Assembly (NCBI RefSeq): GCF_000218785.1
Contig: NZ_AFPO01000021.1
Location: 248,001-312,000, forward strand
Source: Idiomarina sp. A28L
Lineage (GTDB): Bacteria; Pseudomonadota; Gammaproteobacteria; Enterobacterales; Alteromonadaceae
Direction of reading: 5' to 3'
Length of the DNA stretch: 64,000 nucleotides
Below are positions 27,649 to 36,243 of this stretch, in pieces. The number at the start of each line of letters is the position of its first letter. The stretch's first letter is position 1. A program made the position numbers and the translations under genes. The notes beneath the pieces are model-generated. The model made no database searches. It worked only from the letters and a program-made list of their open reading frames with translations, and had not been told where the DNA came from.

Positions 27649-27926
27649 TGGGCTAATTTACTCAAAATGCGCAATTTTGCATCTTCATGAGAAATTCCGG
27701 CACCATTAGCGATTTGCTCTTCAGCGCGGTAAACCTCTTCGAGCACTTCCAAACGCTCTTGCATCTTTTCGTACTCTTGAACATCAACCAGCACTGCAAC
27801 TCCGCGGCCTCGCTGTGTAAGAACCATCGGGCGCCGCGTTTCATGAATTTGCTTAACAAACTTTGCAACCCCGGCCCGAAATTCAGATAGAGGTCGAATA
27901 TCTTCGTCTACACGCATTCTTTTCAT
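27645..27926 (-). CDS. Phd/YefM-family antitoxin
   Basis: A 93-residue antitoxin. The N-terminal half has the Phd/YefM DNA-binding fold (IRPLSEFRAGVAKFVKQIHE, then RPMVLTQRGRGVAVLVDVQE) and the C-terminal half is a charged helix that should wrap the toxin. The ATG at 27,926 has AGGTG 6 bases upstream. In-frame GTG and ATG codons at 27,935 and 27,932 sit too close to that site. The pair is probably autorepressed through the palindromic sequence just upstream. Confidence 0.9.
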   Translation of the reverse strand: MKRMRVDEDIRPLSEFRAGVAKFVKQIHETRRPMVLTQRGRGVAVLVDVQEYEKMQERLEVLEEVYRAEEQIANGAGISHEDAKLRILSKLAQ

Positions 27927-27937
27927 TGGCATCACCT

Positions 27938-27969
27938 ACGTACAACTTTATGTACTTATAAATGTACGT
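27938..27969 (-). promoter_or_regulatory. Probable antitoxin operator
   Basis: Three half-sites: GTACA at 27,940-27,944 and TGTAC at 27,951-27,955 and 27,963-27,967. The outer ACGTACA (27,938-27,944) and TGTACGT (27,963-27,969) form an inverted repeat 12 bp before the antitoxin start, the usual place for Phd/YefM autorepression. No protein-binding evidence is available. Confidence 0.55.
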
Positions 27970-28007
27970 TACAGTCTAGGAATTCGCAAGAAAAGGATTG
28001 ACGAAAC

Positions 28008-28082
28008 ATAACGCCCGAGCACAGCGGCACGAACGAAGTGAGTGTCCGGCGCCAAAGGCGCGTACTGCTGCGACTTGTTATA
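28008..28082 (-). other. attC-like site B (after small membrane gene)
   Basis: A 75-bp element. The minus strand starts TATAACAAGTCGCAGC and ends GGGCGTTATG, the consensus integron core ends. The interior has GCGCC AAA GGCGC and CAGC/GCTG arms and the GAAGTGAGTGTCCGG-like segment often seen in attC. The stop codon of the 77-residue gene is in its left core. Confidence 0.72.
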
Positions 28083-28311
28083 AATCATTCTTCGAATGCG
28101 CTGCACTTTCATTAGTAGCCACGTCATTTTTCAGCATTAGAATAACTAAATAGATTATGCCAAAAATTGGTATAAGTCCCAGAAAAAAGCCAAGTACGCC
28201 AGCAAGAAATGGAGTTTGAGTTTTCCGGCGACCTAAGCAATAACCAATTAAACCGATGACCACTCCGCAAAAGAAAAGAAATAGTCCTGTAACTGTTCCA
28301 TTGATATCCAT
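28078..28311 (-). CDS. Small two-helix membrane protein
   Basis: A 77-residue protein with two hydrophobic segments (about residues 7-26 and 35-60) joined by a basic, glycine-rich loop CLGRRKTQTP. The C-terminus is polar (NESAAHSKNDL). AGGAG is 5 bases before the ATG, which supports real translation. No homologous function is recognised. It is the single gene of the middle cassette, and small membrane proteins of unknown role are common cassette contents. Its stop overlaps site B. Confidence 0.75.
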   Translation of the reverse strand: MDINGTVTGLFLFFCGVVIGLIGYCLGRRKTQTPFLAGVLGFFLGLIPIFGIIYLVILMLKNDVATNESAAHSKNDL

Positions 28312-28330
28312 ATTTACTCCTTTTGAGATT

Positions 28331-28420
28331 TATAACGCCCAAATTTAGCGCGGAAAGCCGCGCAGCGGGTTGAAGTCGCAGCCAGCGCTTTTTTGCTGGC
28401 GATAAAATTTGATTGTTATG
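28331..28420 (-). other. attC-like site C (after HEPN-like gene)
   Basis: A 90-bp element with minus-strand ends CATAACAATC and GGGCGTTATA. It has outer arms AAATTT/AAATTT, an inner hairpin GCCAGC/GCTGGC, and another GCGCGG/CCGCGC. The stop codon of the HEPN-like gene (28,416-28,418) is in the left core. The most canonical of the three sites. Confidence 0.78.
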
Positions 28421-28973
28421 TTTTTAATAAACCAGCACTTGATAGTTGTTGTTCTAATCGATCATGAACACTCTTAGACAAACCCAGCCACTCCAAAACT
28501 TCACCGCGAGAGATCTCAGGATTTTTGGCGTGAACGATTTCGTTCCTTAAACGATACATTTTTACAACTAGGTTGCCGACTTCGCTATCGATTAAAGACA
28601 AACTTAGTAGTTCATCAATCATGCGATTAATGGAAGCTATGGGTTTACCTACGTTTGACCTGAGCAATAGACTTTCTATTTTTTGCCACGATTTGATAAA
28701 TGCCCACTCAGGTGCTTCTTTAAACAGCATCATGTCTTGATTACTAAATAAACCACTTATTCCAGAAATACTAATACCGGCTTGAAAAGCGAGGTTTTTA
28801 ACTTCAGTAACAGCTTCTGTAAAATCAAACTCAGCATTTCCAACTTTTGCTTTTTTAATGCGCGTCAATAAAGCGGGAAGCTCGTCCTTAAATTGGTATA
28901 CAACCAACAATATCAGCCCAGGCCAAGCAATGTGGCCAATAAGATCAACAAGCAACTTCAGATATTCGAGCAT
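28416..28973 (-). CDS. Membrane-anchored HEPN-like cassette protein
   Basis: A 185-residue protein. Residues about 12-26 form one transmembrane helix (WPGLILLVVYQF), followed by a basic patch and a mostly helical cytoplasmic part. RNEIVH at 143-148 fits the Rx4H signature of HEPN ribonucleases and resembles DUF4145 proteins. A C-terminal small helix-turn segment (EVLEWLGLSKSVHD) follows. AGGGGG lies 6 bases before the ATG. First in the cassette order. Function unknown; a role in defence is a hypothesis from the motif and the context. Confidence 0.75.
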   Translation of the reverse strand: MLEYLKLLVDLIGHIAWPGLILLVVYQFKDELPALLTRIKKAKVGNAEFDFTEAVTEVKNLAFQAGISISGISGLFSNQDMMLFKEAPEWAFIKSWQKIESLLLRSNVGKPIASINRMIDELLSLSLIDSEVGNLVVKMYRLRNEIVHAKNPEISRGEVLEWLGLSKSVHDRLEQQLSSAGLLKT

Positions 28974-28991
28974 TCAAAGCCCCCTGAGAAA

Positions 28992-29006
28992 ACATAACAT
29001 TTATAT
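28992..29006. repeat. 15-bp direct repeat, right copy
   Basis: ACATAACATTTATAT, identical to 27,089-27,103. On the minus strand it reads AATGTTATGT and forms the 5' edge of the cassette block. Confidence 0.6.
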
Positions 29007-29300
29007 ATAAAGCCCGACACTTTGTGGCGCATGGCAGAGAGCTAAAAAAATATACAGGGTATTGAAATTAAGTAATAAAATGAGATGCATCCCTGTATTT
29101 TTAGATGTGAAAGTGACCGTGCTTGTTAATTGCAGATAATATGCGTGCGCATTATCTCAGGCACCGGTGCTCATTATCTAAGTTGTTTAACTTACAAGTA
29201 TTTAACATTACGGCTTTTTTTGGAGGGAGGCAAGTTGATAACGAGAATTGGGTTGCGGCTAATTGTGCATGCTCGAATAACGCTATAAGCGGGTGGTGTG
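28999..29300. other. Gene-free stretch between cassette block and lpdA
   Basis: No credible gene. It contains an imperfect inverted repeat, ATACAGGG (29,052-29,059) and CCCTGTAT (29,091-29,098), extended by A- and T-rich arms around a 31-base loop. Nothing else was recognised. Confidence 0.5.
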
Positions 29301-29303
29301 CAA

Positions 29304-29345
29304 TAAAAAAGGCCTATCACGGTTTGCACCATGGTAGGCCTATTT
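29304..29345 (-). terminator. Terminator of the pdhR-aceEF-lpdA operon
   Basis: On the minus strand GGCCTACCATGG, loop TGCAAA, CCGTGATAGGCC, then six T residues, 62 bases after the lpdA stop. The stem has a small internal mismatch but a good U-tract. Confidence 0.85.
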
Positions 29346-29406
29346 TCTGTGCTACGGCATTGGCATTTAGCTTCCGCAGCTATTTATTATCGTTAAAAAC
29401 TAAAAA

Positions 29407-30831
29407 TTACTTCTTCTTAGCTTTCTTGTTTGGCATATCAGTAATAGAACCTTCCATCACTTCCGCGGCCAAGCCAACTGATTCATGCAATGTTGGGTGA
29501 GCGTGTACGGTTAGTGCGATATCTTCGGCATCCGCACCCATTTCGATGGCTAGGCAGATTTCGCCCAGTAGCTCACCTGCGTGCGAACCTACAATGGCAC
29601 CGCCGAGAATGCGGTGGCTTTCTTTATCGAAAATCAATTTCGTGAAGCCATCGGTTGCGCCAGAAGCAATTGCGCGGCCTGAAGCCGACCATGGGAACAC
29701 GGCGGTTTCAATGGCGATATCTTGCTCTTTCGCTTCTTTCTCGGTTAAACCTGCCCATGCAACTTCTGGATCGGTATAGGCAATTGAAGGAATTACTTTC
29801 GGATCAAAGAAGTGTTTCTTGCCAGAAATTACTTCGGCAGCAACATGGCCTTCGTGAACCGCTTTGTGCGCAAGCATTGGCTGGCCAACGATATCGCCGA
29901 TAGCGAAGATGTGGTCAACGTTAGTGCGCATTTGCTTATCAACTTCAATGAAACCGCGATCGGTTACATTAACGCCTGCTTTATCAGCACCTAATTTGCC
30001 GCCATTTGGTGTACGGCCAACGGCTACTAATACTGCATCGTATTTCACTGGTTTTTCTGGTGCGTTTTTGCCTTCAAAAGTAACGTGAATGCCATCTTTC
30101 TTAGCTTCAACTGCGGTTACTTTAGTTTCTAACATGATGTTATCGAACTTAGGCTTCATGGCTTTGGTGAATACTTTCACCAAATCTTTATCAGCCGCAG
30201 GAATTAGTTGGTCCATGAACTCAACTACATCTAGTTTTGAACCTAATGCGCTATATACGCAGCCCATTTCTAAACCAATGATACCGCCGCCCAAAAGCAG
30301 CATTTTCTTTGGAATGAACGGCATTTCTAGTGCATCGGTTGAATCCCAAATGCGCTCATCTTCATGCGGGATAAATGGCAATTCAACGGGTTTTGAACCG
30401 GCAGCTATAATGGCGTTATCAAATTTGATAACCGTTTCTTCATCGCCAGTTACTTTAAGCTCGTTCGCACCGGTAAATTCACCAGTACCCACAATAACTT
30501 TCACTTTGCGCATTTTCGACATTTGGCCAAGGCCATTTGTAAGCTGGCTGATTACTTTTTCTTTATGCGAGCGAATTTTATCTAAATCAATTTTCGGCGC
30601 AGTAAAAGTAACACCTGCATCGCCTAAATGCTTGGCATCTTCAATATGTTTAGCTAGGTGCAGCAGGGCTTTTGAAGGGATACAACCCACGTTCAAACAA
30701 ACACCGCCTAACACGTTGTAACGTTCAACAATTACTACATCCAAACCTAAATCGGCTGCACGGAAAGCGGCTGAATAACCACCCGGGCCTCCGCCAAGAA
30801 CTACAACCTGTGTTTTAATTTCGTTGCTCAT
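29407..30831 (-). CDS. lpdA: Dihydrolipoyl dehydrogenase (E3)
   Basis: A 474-residue FAD enzyme that reoxidises lipoyl groups of the pyruvate and 2-oxoglutarate dehydrogenase complexes. The FAD-binding GGGPGGYSAA, the redox-active disulphide GGVCLNVGCIPSK, the NAD-binding GGGIIGLEMG and the C-terminal HAHPTLHES with its catalytic His are all intact. The ATG at 30,831 has AGGGG just upstream; a longer frame adds a non-homologous leader. It is separated from aceF by about 100 bp with a hairpin, so an internal promoter is possible as in E. coli. Confidence 0.97.
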   Translation of the reverse strand: MSNEIKTQVVVLGGGPGGYSAAFRAADLGLDVVIVERYNVLGGVCLNVGCIPSKALLHLAKHIEDAKHLGDAGVTFTAPKIDLDKIRSHKEKVISQLTNGLGQMSKMRKVKVIVGTGEFTGANELKVTGDEETVIKFDNAIIAAGSKPVELPFIPHEDERIWDSTDALEMPFIPKKMLLLGGGIIGLEMGCVYSALGSKLDVVEFMDQLIPAADKDLVKVFTKAMKPKFDNIMLETKVTAVEAKKDGIHVTFEGKNAPEKPVKYDAVLVAVGRTPNGGKLGADKAGVNVTDRGFIEVDKQMRTNVDHIFAIGDIVGQPMLAHKAVHEGHVAAEVISGKKHFFDPKVIPSIAYTDPEVAWAGLTEKEAKEQDIAIETAVFPWSASGRAIASGATDGFTKLIFDKESHRILGGAIVGSHAGELLGEICLAIEMGADAEDIALTVHAHPTLHESVGLAAEVMEGSITDMPNKKAKKK

Positions 30832-30905
30832 GATAACCCCTATTTTTTCGCTAACTGCTGCGCCAAAAATAAAATTCAAATTCGCGCTCAAATTTGCGCT
30901 GTATT

Positions 30906-30926
30906 GTACCGAGAAATCCTCGGTAC
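30906..30926 (-). other. Hairpin in the aceF-lpdA gap
   Basis: GTACCGAG and CTCGGTAC form a perfect 8-bp stem with a 5-base loop, 8 bases after the aceF stop. There is no following T-run on the minus strand, so it may be an RNA-processing or stabilising hairpin rather than a terminator. Confidence 0.5.
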
Positions 30927-30933
30927 GTCTTGT

Positions 30934-32712
30934 TTAGAGTATAATTTTCCGGATATCGGAAAGCACGCCGGCCAAATACACTGAGAACCGCGCCGCTAAT
31001 GCACCATCAATTACTCGGTGATCATAGGAAAGACTCAGTGGCAGCATTAACCGTGGCTCAAACTCTTTGCCATTCCATACCGGTTTGATATCGCTTTTTG
31101 ATACCCCGAGAATAGCTACTTCTGGCGCATTTACGATAGGCGTAAACGCCGTACCACCAATGCCGCCTAAGCTTGAGATTGAGAAACAGCCGCCCTGCAT
31201 ATCGGCAGATTTTAGCTTGCCATCGCGGGCACGAATGCTTACATCGGCCAAATCGCGAGAAAGCTCGGCAATACCTTTCTTATCCACATCACGGATAACC
31301 GGCACCACTAGGCCCTTCGGCGTATCTACGGCAATACCAATATTGATGTATTTCTTCAGAATCAAGTGCTCGCCATCTTCGTGTAACGAAGAATTGAACT
31401 CTGGGAATTCTGCCAGCGCTTTTGCAACCGCTTTCATGATAAATACCAGTGGCGTGAACTTCACATCGGCTTTTCTCTTCGCCAACTGCTCGTTCTCTGC
31501 CTTACGGAATTTCTCAAGCTCGGTGATATCCGCTTCATCAAACTGCGTTACATGCGGAATGGTTACCCAGTTGCGATGTAGATTCGGCCCCGATAAACGC
31601 TGAATGCGCGACATTTCCACTTCTTCGATTTCACCAAACTTGCTGAAATCAACTTTCGGCTGGGCAATTACTTGCAGGCCGCCAGCACCGCCTGAAGAAG
31701 GGGCAGAAGAAGCTTTCGGGCGCGAAAGTTCGTATTTCACAAACTCTTGCACATCTTCTTTCAACACGCGGTTTTTCGGGCCGGTGCCAGAAACTTTACT
31801 AAGATCAACACCAAACTCACGCGCTACGCGGCGCACTGCAGGTGAAGCATGCACTAGAGCATCGTCTTTACCTTTGCGTCCTAACGGATGATCAGGCACT
31901 GGTGGTTCTTTTCTGCTACCAGAATCACGTTCGCTTGTATCGTCTTTAGAATCAGAATCGCTTTTCGAGCTCTTCTCTTCTTTCTCATCAGAGCTACTAT
32001 CAGAGGCAGAATCGGCAGTATCTTCTTCCTCACCATCATCTTCACCAGCGATTTCTAGCTCAAGCACGAGCGAACCTTCTTTCACTTTATCGCCCACTTT
32101 CACTTTCAAGCTTTTCACTTTACCGGCTTTCGGGCTAGGCACATCCATGGTGGCTTTATCGGTTTCTAGCGTGATCAGGCCATCTTCTTCTGAAATATCA
32201 TCGCCTTCGGCAACTAACACTTCAATTACTTCAACTTCACCTGATTCACCGATATCGGGCACGTTTACTTCAATAGTTTGCGTGCCACCAGAAGGTTTCT
32301 TCTTGCTTGCAGATTTCGAATCATCTTTCTTGGACTCATTTGAGGAGTTATCATCTTCGTTTGAGTCTTTTTTGCTTTCACTCGAGGATTTTTCTTCCTC
32401 GTTTGAGTTCTTTTCGGGTGATTTTTCATCAGATTCGGCATCAGAGCCTGAATCATCGCTTGAAACAGAATCATCAGCCGCCTCCATTAGCGCCAGCAAA
32501 TCGCCTTCACTAATTTTATCGCCAACCTTCACTTTCAGGCTTTTTACTTTGCCACCGAAAGGAGCTGGAATATCCATCGAGGCTTTATCGCTCTCTACGG
32601 TTACCAACGAATCTTCTGCTTCTATGCTATCGCCGTCACTTACCAATACTTCGATAACTTCAACGCTTTCCCCACCTACATCGGGAACTAGAACTTCTTT
32701 TGCATCAGCCAT
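30934..32712 (-). CDS. aceF: Dihydrolipoamide acetyltransferase (E2p)
   Basis: A 592-residue core of the pyruvate dehydrogenase complex. Two lipoyl domains carry lipoylated lysines in ESDKASMD and ETDKATMD. Then come the E3-binding domain ([20 protein letters not shown]) and the catalytic domain ending with [10 protein letters not shown]. The linkers are unusual: very rich in Ser, Asp, Glu and Lys instead of Ala-Pro. E. coli has three lipoyl domains. The ATG at 32,712 has AAGGAG 6 bases upstream. It starts 10 bases after the aceE stop. Confidence 0.96.
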   Translation of the reverse strand: MADAKEVLVPDVGGESVEVIEVLVSDGDSIEAEDSLVTVESDKASMDIPAPFGGKVKSLKVKVGDKISEGDLLALMEAADDSVSSDDSGSDAESDEKSPEKNSNEEEKSSSESKKDSNEDDNSSNESKKDDSKSASKKKPSGGTQTIEVNVPDIGESGEVEVIEVLVAEGDDISEEDGLITLETDKATMDVPSPKAGKVKSLKVKVGDKVKEGSLVLELEIAGEDDGEEEDTADSASDSSSDEKEEKSSKSDSDSKDDTSERDSGSRKEPPVPDHPLGRKGKDDALVHASPAVRRVAREFGVDLSKVSGTGPKNRVLKEDVQEFVKYELSRPKASSAPSSGGAGGLQVIAQPKVDFSKFGEIEEVEMSRIQRLSGPNLHRNWVTIPHVTQFDEADITELEKFRKAENEQLAKRKADVKFTPLVFIMKAVAKALAEFPEFNSSLHEDGEHLILKKYINIGIAVDTPKGLVVPVIRDVDKKGIAELSRDLADVSIRARDGKLKSADMQGGCFSISSLGGIGGTAFTPIVNAPEVAILGVSKSDIKPVWNGKEFEPRLMLPLSLSYDHRVIDGALAARFSVYLAGVLSDIRKIIL

Positions 32713-32722
32713 CATGTTCTCC

Positions 32723-35389
32723 TTATGCGTAGAGTGGGTTTGCTTTATCAACATCAATACCGAAATCTTTAATTGCTTGCGCAACTACTTTCTTATCGAT
32801 ATCACCTGCTTTCGCCAGCTCACTAAGAGCGGCTACAACAATATACTCAGCGTTTACTTCAAAATGACGGCGCAAGTTCTCGCGGCTATCCGAGCGTCCA
32901 AAGCCATCGGTGCCGAGCACACGGTAATTACCTGGCACCCATGCGCGAACTTGGTCGGCATAGAGTTTCATATAATCAGTGGCAGCAATTACTGGGCCTT
33001 CTTCTTTTTCCAGCACTGAAGTGATGTATGCTTTTTTCTCTTTCTTGGTTGGGTTCAGCATGTTGTAACGTTCAACATCTAACCCATCACGCGCCAATTC
33101 ATTAAACGAGGTAGCACTAAATACGCTGGCATCAACATCATATTTCTCAGCCAAAATGCTCGCTGCTGCGCGCACTTGCTGCAAAATTGTGCCTGAGCCC
33201 AATAAACGTACTTTCGCTTTCGCTTTCTTCGCTTTCACCTGATCCAGCTTGTAAATACCGCGCAGAATACCTTCTTCAACGCCTTCAGCCATTTCTGGTT
33301 GCTTGTAGTTTTCGTTCATTACAGTGATGTAATAGAAAACATTTTCTTGCTCAGCGAACATGCGGCGCATGCCATCTTGTACGATAACCGCTACTTCGTA
33401 GCCGTACGTTGGATCATAGCTGATGCAATTTGGCACAGTGCCAAAATGCAATAAGCTATGGCCATCTTGGTGCTGTAAGCCTTCGCCATTTAGTGTAGTT
33501 CGGCCGGCAGTGCCGCCCACTAAGAAACCACGGGTTTGGCTATCGCCTGCAGCCCATACTAAATCGCCCACACGTTGGAAACCGAACATCGAGTAATAGA
33601 TGTATACCGGGATCATCGGTTCGTTGTTGGTGGAGTAGCTAGTACCTGCCGCCACGAACGAGGCCATAGCACCTAATTCGTTAATGCCTTCTTGCAATAC
33701 CTGGCCTTTCTTATCTTCACGATAATAAGCCACTTGATCCGCATCTTGTGGGGTATATTTCTGGCCTTGGCTTGAGTAAATGCCTACTTGACGGAACAAG
33801 CCTTCCATACCGAACGTACGCGCTTCATCAGGAATAATGGGCACTACCCGCGAACCAATTTTCTTATCTTTCAACATAGCGGTAAGTACACGTACAAACG
33901 CCATAGTAGTTGAAATTTCCCGATCGCCGCTGCCTTTCAATACCGCATCAAAGGCTTTCAAGCTTGGTACATCTAGCTCTTTATCGGTTTCCGCTAAACG
34001 CACGGGCATAAAGCCACCGAGCTTCTCGCGGCGCTCTTTCATATACTTCATCTCTTCGCTATCTTCTGGGAAGCGATAGAACGGCATATCTTCTAAATCA
34101 GCATCTTTAATTGGAATATTGAAACGATCGCGGAAGTGTTTAATCGCATCGATATCCATTTTCTTCACTTGGTGCGCTACGTTTTTACCTTCACCCGCAG
34201 CACCCATGCCGTAACCTTTTACAGTTTTCGCCAAAATAACTTGTGGCCGGCCTTTGGTATTCACCGCTTTGTGGTAAGCAGCGTAAACTTTTACTGGATC
34301 GTGGCCACCACGGTTCAAGCGCCAAATATCTTCATCAGAGATATTTGCTACCATCGCTTTGGTTTCTTCGGTTTTACCAAAGAATTTTTCCCGCGTGTAA
34401 GCGCCACCTTTAGCTTTGTAGTTTTGGTATTCACCATCTACGCTGGTTTGCATGATTTCAGCAAGCTTGCCTTCGGTATCGCGGTATAACAATGGATCCC
34501 AATAGCGGCCCCAAATTACCTTGATTACTTCCCAACCGGCGCCACGGAATGTGCCTTCCAGTTCTTGGATAATTTTACCGTTACCACGCACTGGGCCATC
34601 TAGGCGCTGCAAGTTACAGTTCACAATAAAGGTTAGGTTATCTAGGCCTTCGCGGGTGGCCAAACCAATCGCACCTAAGCTTTCTGGCTCATCTACTTCA
34701 CCATCGCCTAAGAAGCAATAAACACGCTGTTTCGAGCAATCTTTAATGCCGCGATCGGTAAGGTATTTTAAGAACCGAGCAGTATAAATAGCCTGCATTG
34801 GGCCAAGGCCCATAGAAACAGTAGGGAATTGCCAAAAATCTGGCATTAACTTCGGATGCGGATACGAAGAAAGGCCATCGCCATCAACTTCTTGGCGGAA
34901 TTTGTTCATTTGATCTTCGGTAATGCGGCCTTCTAAGAAAGCGCGCGCATAGATACCTGGAGAAACGTGGCCTTGGATAAATAGGAAATCACCGCCATCT
35001 TCGCCCGGAGCCCGGAAGAAGTGGTTAAAACCAACATCGTAAAGCATTGCTGAAGAAGCAAAACTCGAAATATGGCCACCTAGCTCAAGGTCTTTTTTCG
35101 ATGCGCGTAAAACCATTGCCAACGCGTTCCAACGAATAGCCGCACGAATACGCGCTTCCAAAGTATGATCGCCTGGCATTACTGGCTCTTGGCTTACCGG
35201 AATAGTATTCAAATACGCAGTGGTTGGCTGATATGGCAGATATGCACCGCTACGGCGCGCCTTATCAATCAATTGCTCAAGAATAAAATGCGCCCGCTCT
35301 GGGCCTTCAGCATCGAGAACGGCTTCGAGTGAATCTAGCCATTCCTGCGTTTCTTGCTGGTCGATATCGTGCTGATCTAAATCTGCCAT
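32723..35389 (-). CDS. aceE: Pyruvate dehydrogenase E1 component
   Basis: An 888-residue homodimeric E1, almost identical in length to E. coli AceE (887). The thiamine-diphosphate motif is [10 protein letters not shown] through NCNLQ. The enzyme decarboxylates pyruvate and passes the acetyl group to the lipoyl domains of AceF. It follows pdhR with a 9-bp gap and is cotranscribed with aceF and probably lpdA. Nothing odd was seen. Confidence 0.98.
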   Translation of the reverse strand: MADLDQHDIDQQETQEWLDSLEAVLDAEGPERAHFILEQLIDKARRSGAYLPYQPTTAYLNTIPVSQEPVMPGDHTLEARIRAAIRWNALAMVLRASKKDLELGGHISSFASSAMLYDVGFNHFFRAPGEDGGDFLFIQGHVSPGIYARAFLEGRITEDQMNKFRQEVDGDGLSSYPHPKLMPDFWQFPTVSMGLGPMQAIYTARFLKYLTDRGIKDCSKQRVYCFLGDGEVDEPESLGAIGLATREGLDNLTFIVNCNLQRLDGPVRGNGKIIQELEGTFRGAGWEVIKVIWGRYWDPLLYRDTEGKLAEIMQTSVDGEYQNYKAKGGAYTREKFFGKTEETKAMVANISDEDIWRLNRGGHDPVKVYAAYHKAVNTKGRPQVILAKTVKGYGMGAAGEGKNVAHQVKKMDIDAIKHFRDRFNIPIKDADLEDMPFYRFPEDSEEMKYMKERREKLGGFMPVRLAETDKELDVPSLKAFDAVLKGSGDREISTTMAFVRVLTAMLKDKKIGSRVVPIIPDEARTFGMEGLFRQVGIYSSQGQKYTPQDADQVAYYREDKKGQVLQEGINELGAMASFVAAGTSYSTNNEPMIPVYIYYSMFGFQRVGDLVWAAGDSQTRGFLVGGTAGRTTLNGEGLQHQDGHSLLHFGTVPNCISYDPTYGYEVAVIVQDGMRRMFAEQENVFYYITVMNENYKQPEMAEGVEEGILRGIYKLDQVKAKKAKAKVRLLGSGTILQQVRAAASILAEKYDVDASVFSATSFNELARDGLDVERYNMLNPTKKEKKAYITSVLEKEEGPVIAATDYMKLYADQVRAWVPGNYRVLGTDGFGRSDSRENLRRHFEVNAEYIVVAALSELAKAGDIDKKVVAQAIKDFGIDVDKANPLYA

Positions 35390-35398
35390 ACTGGTTCC

Positions 35399-36190
35399 TT
35401 ACTTCTCCAATGGAGTCGATAAAGGTTCACTCCGCCGCAACGAACGTTGCAGCCGGGTGTGTTCCCGATTCAGGTGTAACAAGGTTTTTTCTATATACGC
35501 CAAATGCTGATGGCACGCATCACGTGCCTGTTCTGGCTTTCTTGCAATAATTGCATCAACAATTGCTTGCCGATGTATATGAAGTTGTTCTCTTACATCA
35601 CTACGCTCTGAAAGCACTTCTAGATTTCGCCGCATATTTTCTTGCAGCAATTCGCGCATACCGCGAACTAAATGCAATAGCACTACATTATGCGAAGCTT
35701 CGGCAATGCTAGTGTAAAACACCATCAGCGCTTCAGCTTGCTCAGCAATAGAGTGTACTTGCTCGGCTTCCGATTGCGCGCGCTTTGCGGCAATGGCAGC
35801 AAAGCTATCAGCAATGTGCTGTAAATCAGAATCAGTGCCACGCATAGCCGCATAAAATGACGAAACGCCCTCAAGGGCGTGGCGAAATTCTAGCAAATCA
35901 AATTGTGATTCCGGGTGCCGTGCAAGCAGCTCGAATAAAGGCTCTCGCACTTGCTGATCAAGCGCGTTACTTACGAAGGTTCCACCACCTTGGCGGCGAG
36001 AAACCAAACCTTTTGCTTCCAGCTTTTGAATTGCTTCGCGCAATGATGGCCGCGATACATGAAACTTCGTGGCCAAATCGCGCTCTGAGGGTAAACGTTC
36101 ACCGGCCGCCCAAGTACCATCAACAATCATCGATTCGATTTGCGAAACGATGATATCTGATAGCTTGGTTTGTGCCACTCGTTGAATCAT
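35399..36190 (-). CDS. pdhR: PdhR, GntR/FadR-family repressor
   Basis: A 263-residue regulator with an N-terminal winged helix (RLPSERDLATKFHVSRPSLREAI-type segment, residues about 30-52) and a helical FCD effector domain. PdhR senses pyruvate and represses the pdh operon. Its start aligns with E. coli PdhR (MAYSKIRQPKLSDV versus MIQRVAQTKLSDI). A perfect palindromic operator of the PdhR type lies 24 bp upstream. The gene is first in the operon, so it is autoregulated. Confidence 0.95.
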   Translation of the reverse strand: MIQRVAQTKLSDIIVSQIESMIVDGTWAAGERLPSERDLATKFHVSRPSLREAIQKLEAKGLVSRRQGGGTFVSNALDQQVREPLFELLARHPESQFDLLEFRHALEGVSSFYAAMRGTDSDLQHIADSFAAIAAKRAQSEAEQVHSIAEQAEALMVFYTSIAEASHNVVLLHLVRGMRELLQENMRRNLEVLSERSDVREQLHIHRQAIVDAIIARKPEQARDACHQHLAYIEKTLLHLNREHTRLQRSLRRSEPLSTPLEK

Positions 36191-36213
36191 ATACCGCCCA
36201 TTATAAATAACTT

Positions 36214-36228
36214 ATTGGTAATACCAAT
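36214..36228 (-). promoter_or_regulatory. PdhR operator
   Basis: ATTGGTAATACCAAT is a perfect 7+1+7 palindrome matching the known PdhR consensus (AATTGGTnnnACCAATT type). It falls at roughly +9 to +23 from the predicted start of transcription, close to the arrangement in E. coli. Confidence 0.88.
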
Positions 36229-36243
36229 TTACCACTGGCGGTA

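Larger units (their letters stand above)
27278..28998 (-). mobile_element. Integrase-less integron cassette cluster (CALIN-like)
   Basis: Three consecutive minus-strand cassettes each consist of a short gene or gene pair followed by a 73-90 bp imperfect palindrome with GTTAT/ATAAC core ends: 28,331-28,420, 28,008-28,082 and 27,278-27,350. The order in transcription is HEPN-like protein, small membrane protein, antitoxin-toxin. All genes share orientation, and each stop codon sits inside the ATAACAA core. The 5' boundary is a GTTATG core at 28,992-28,998. No integrase or attI is seen between the core chromosome genes on either side. The cassette reading is inferred from structure and needs attC covariance-model confirmation. 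Confidence 0.72.

Noticed and set aside
28008-28420. CRISPR array
   Set aside because: The repeated ATAAC/GTTAT ends belong to attC-like sites of different length and sequence; there are no regular direct repeats with spacers and no cas genes.
28999-29400. Integron integrase gene beside the cassettes
   Set aside because: Looked for a tyrosine recombinase on both strands; no open frame of suitable length or motif exists on either side of the block.
30089-30721. 210-codon open frame antisense to lpdA
   Set aside because: Shadow of a well-conserved gene, with no domain and no start signal.
32147-33019. Long open frame antisense to aceF encoding a serine-rich protein
   Set aside because: It mirrors the Ser/Asp/Glu-rich linkers of aceF on the other strand, has no ribosome binding site, and crosses from aceF into aceE.
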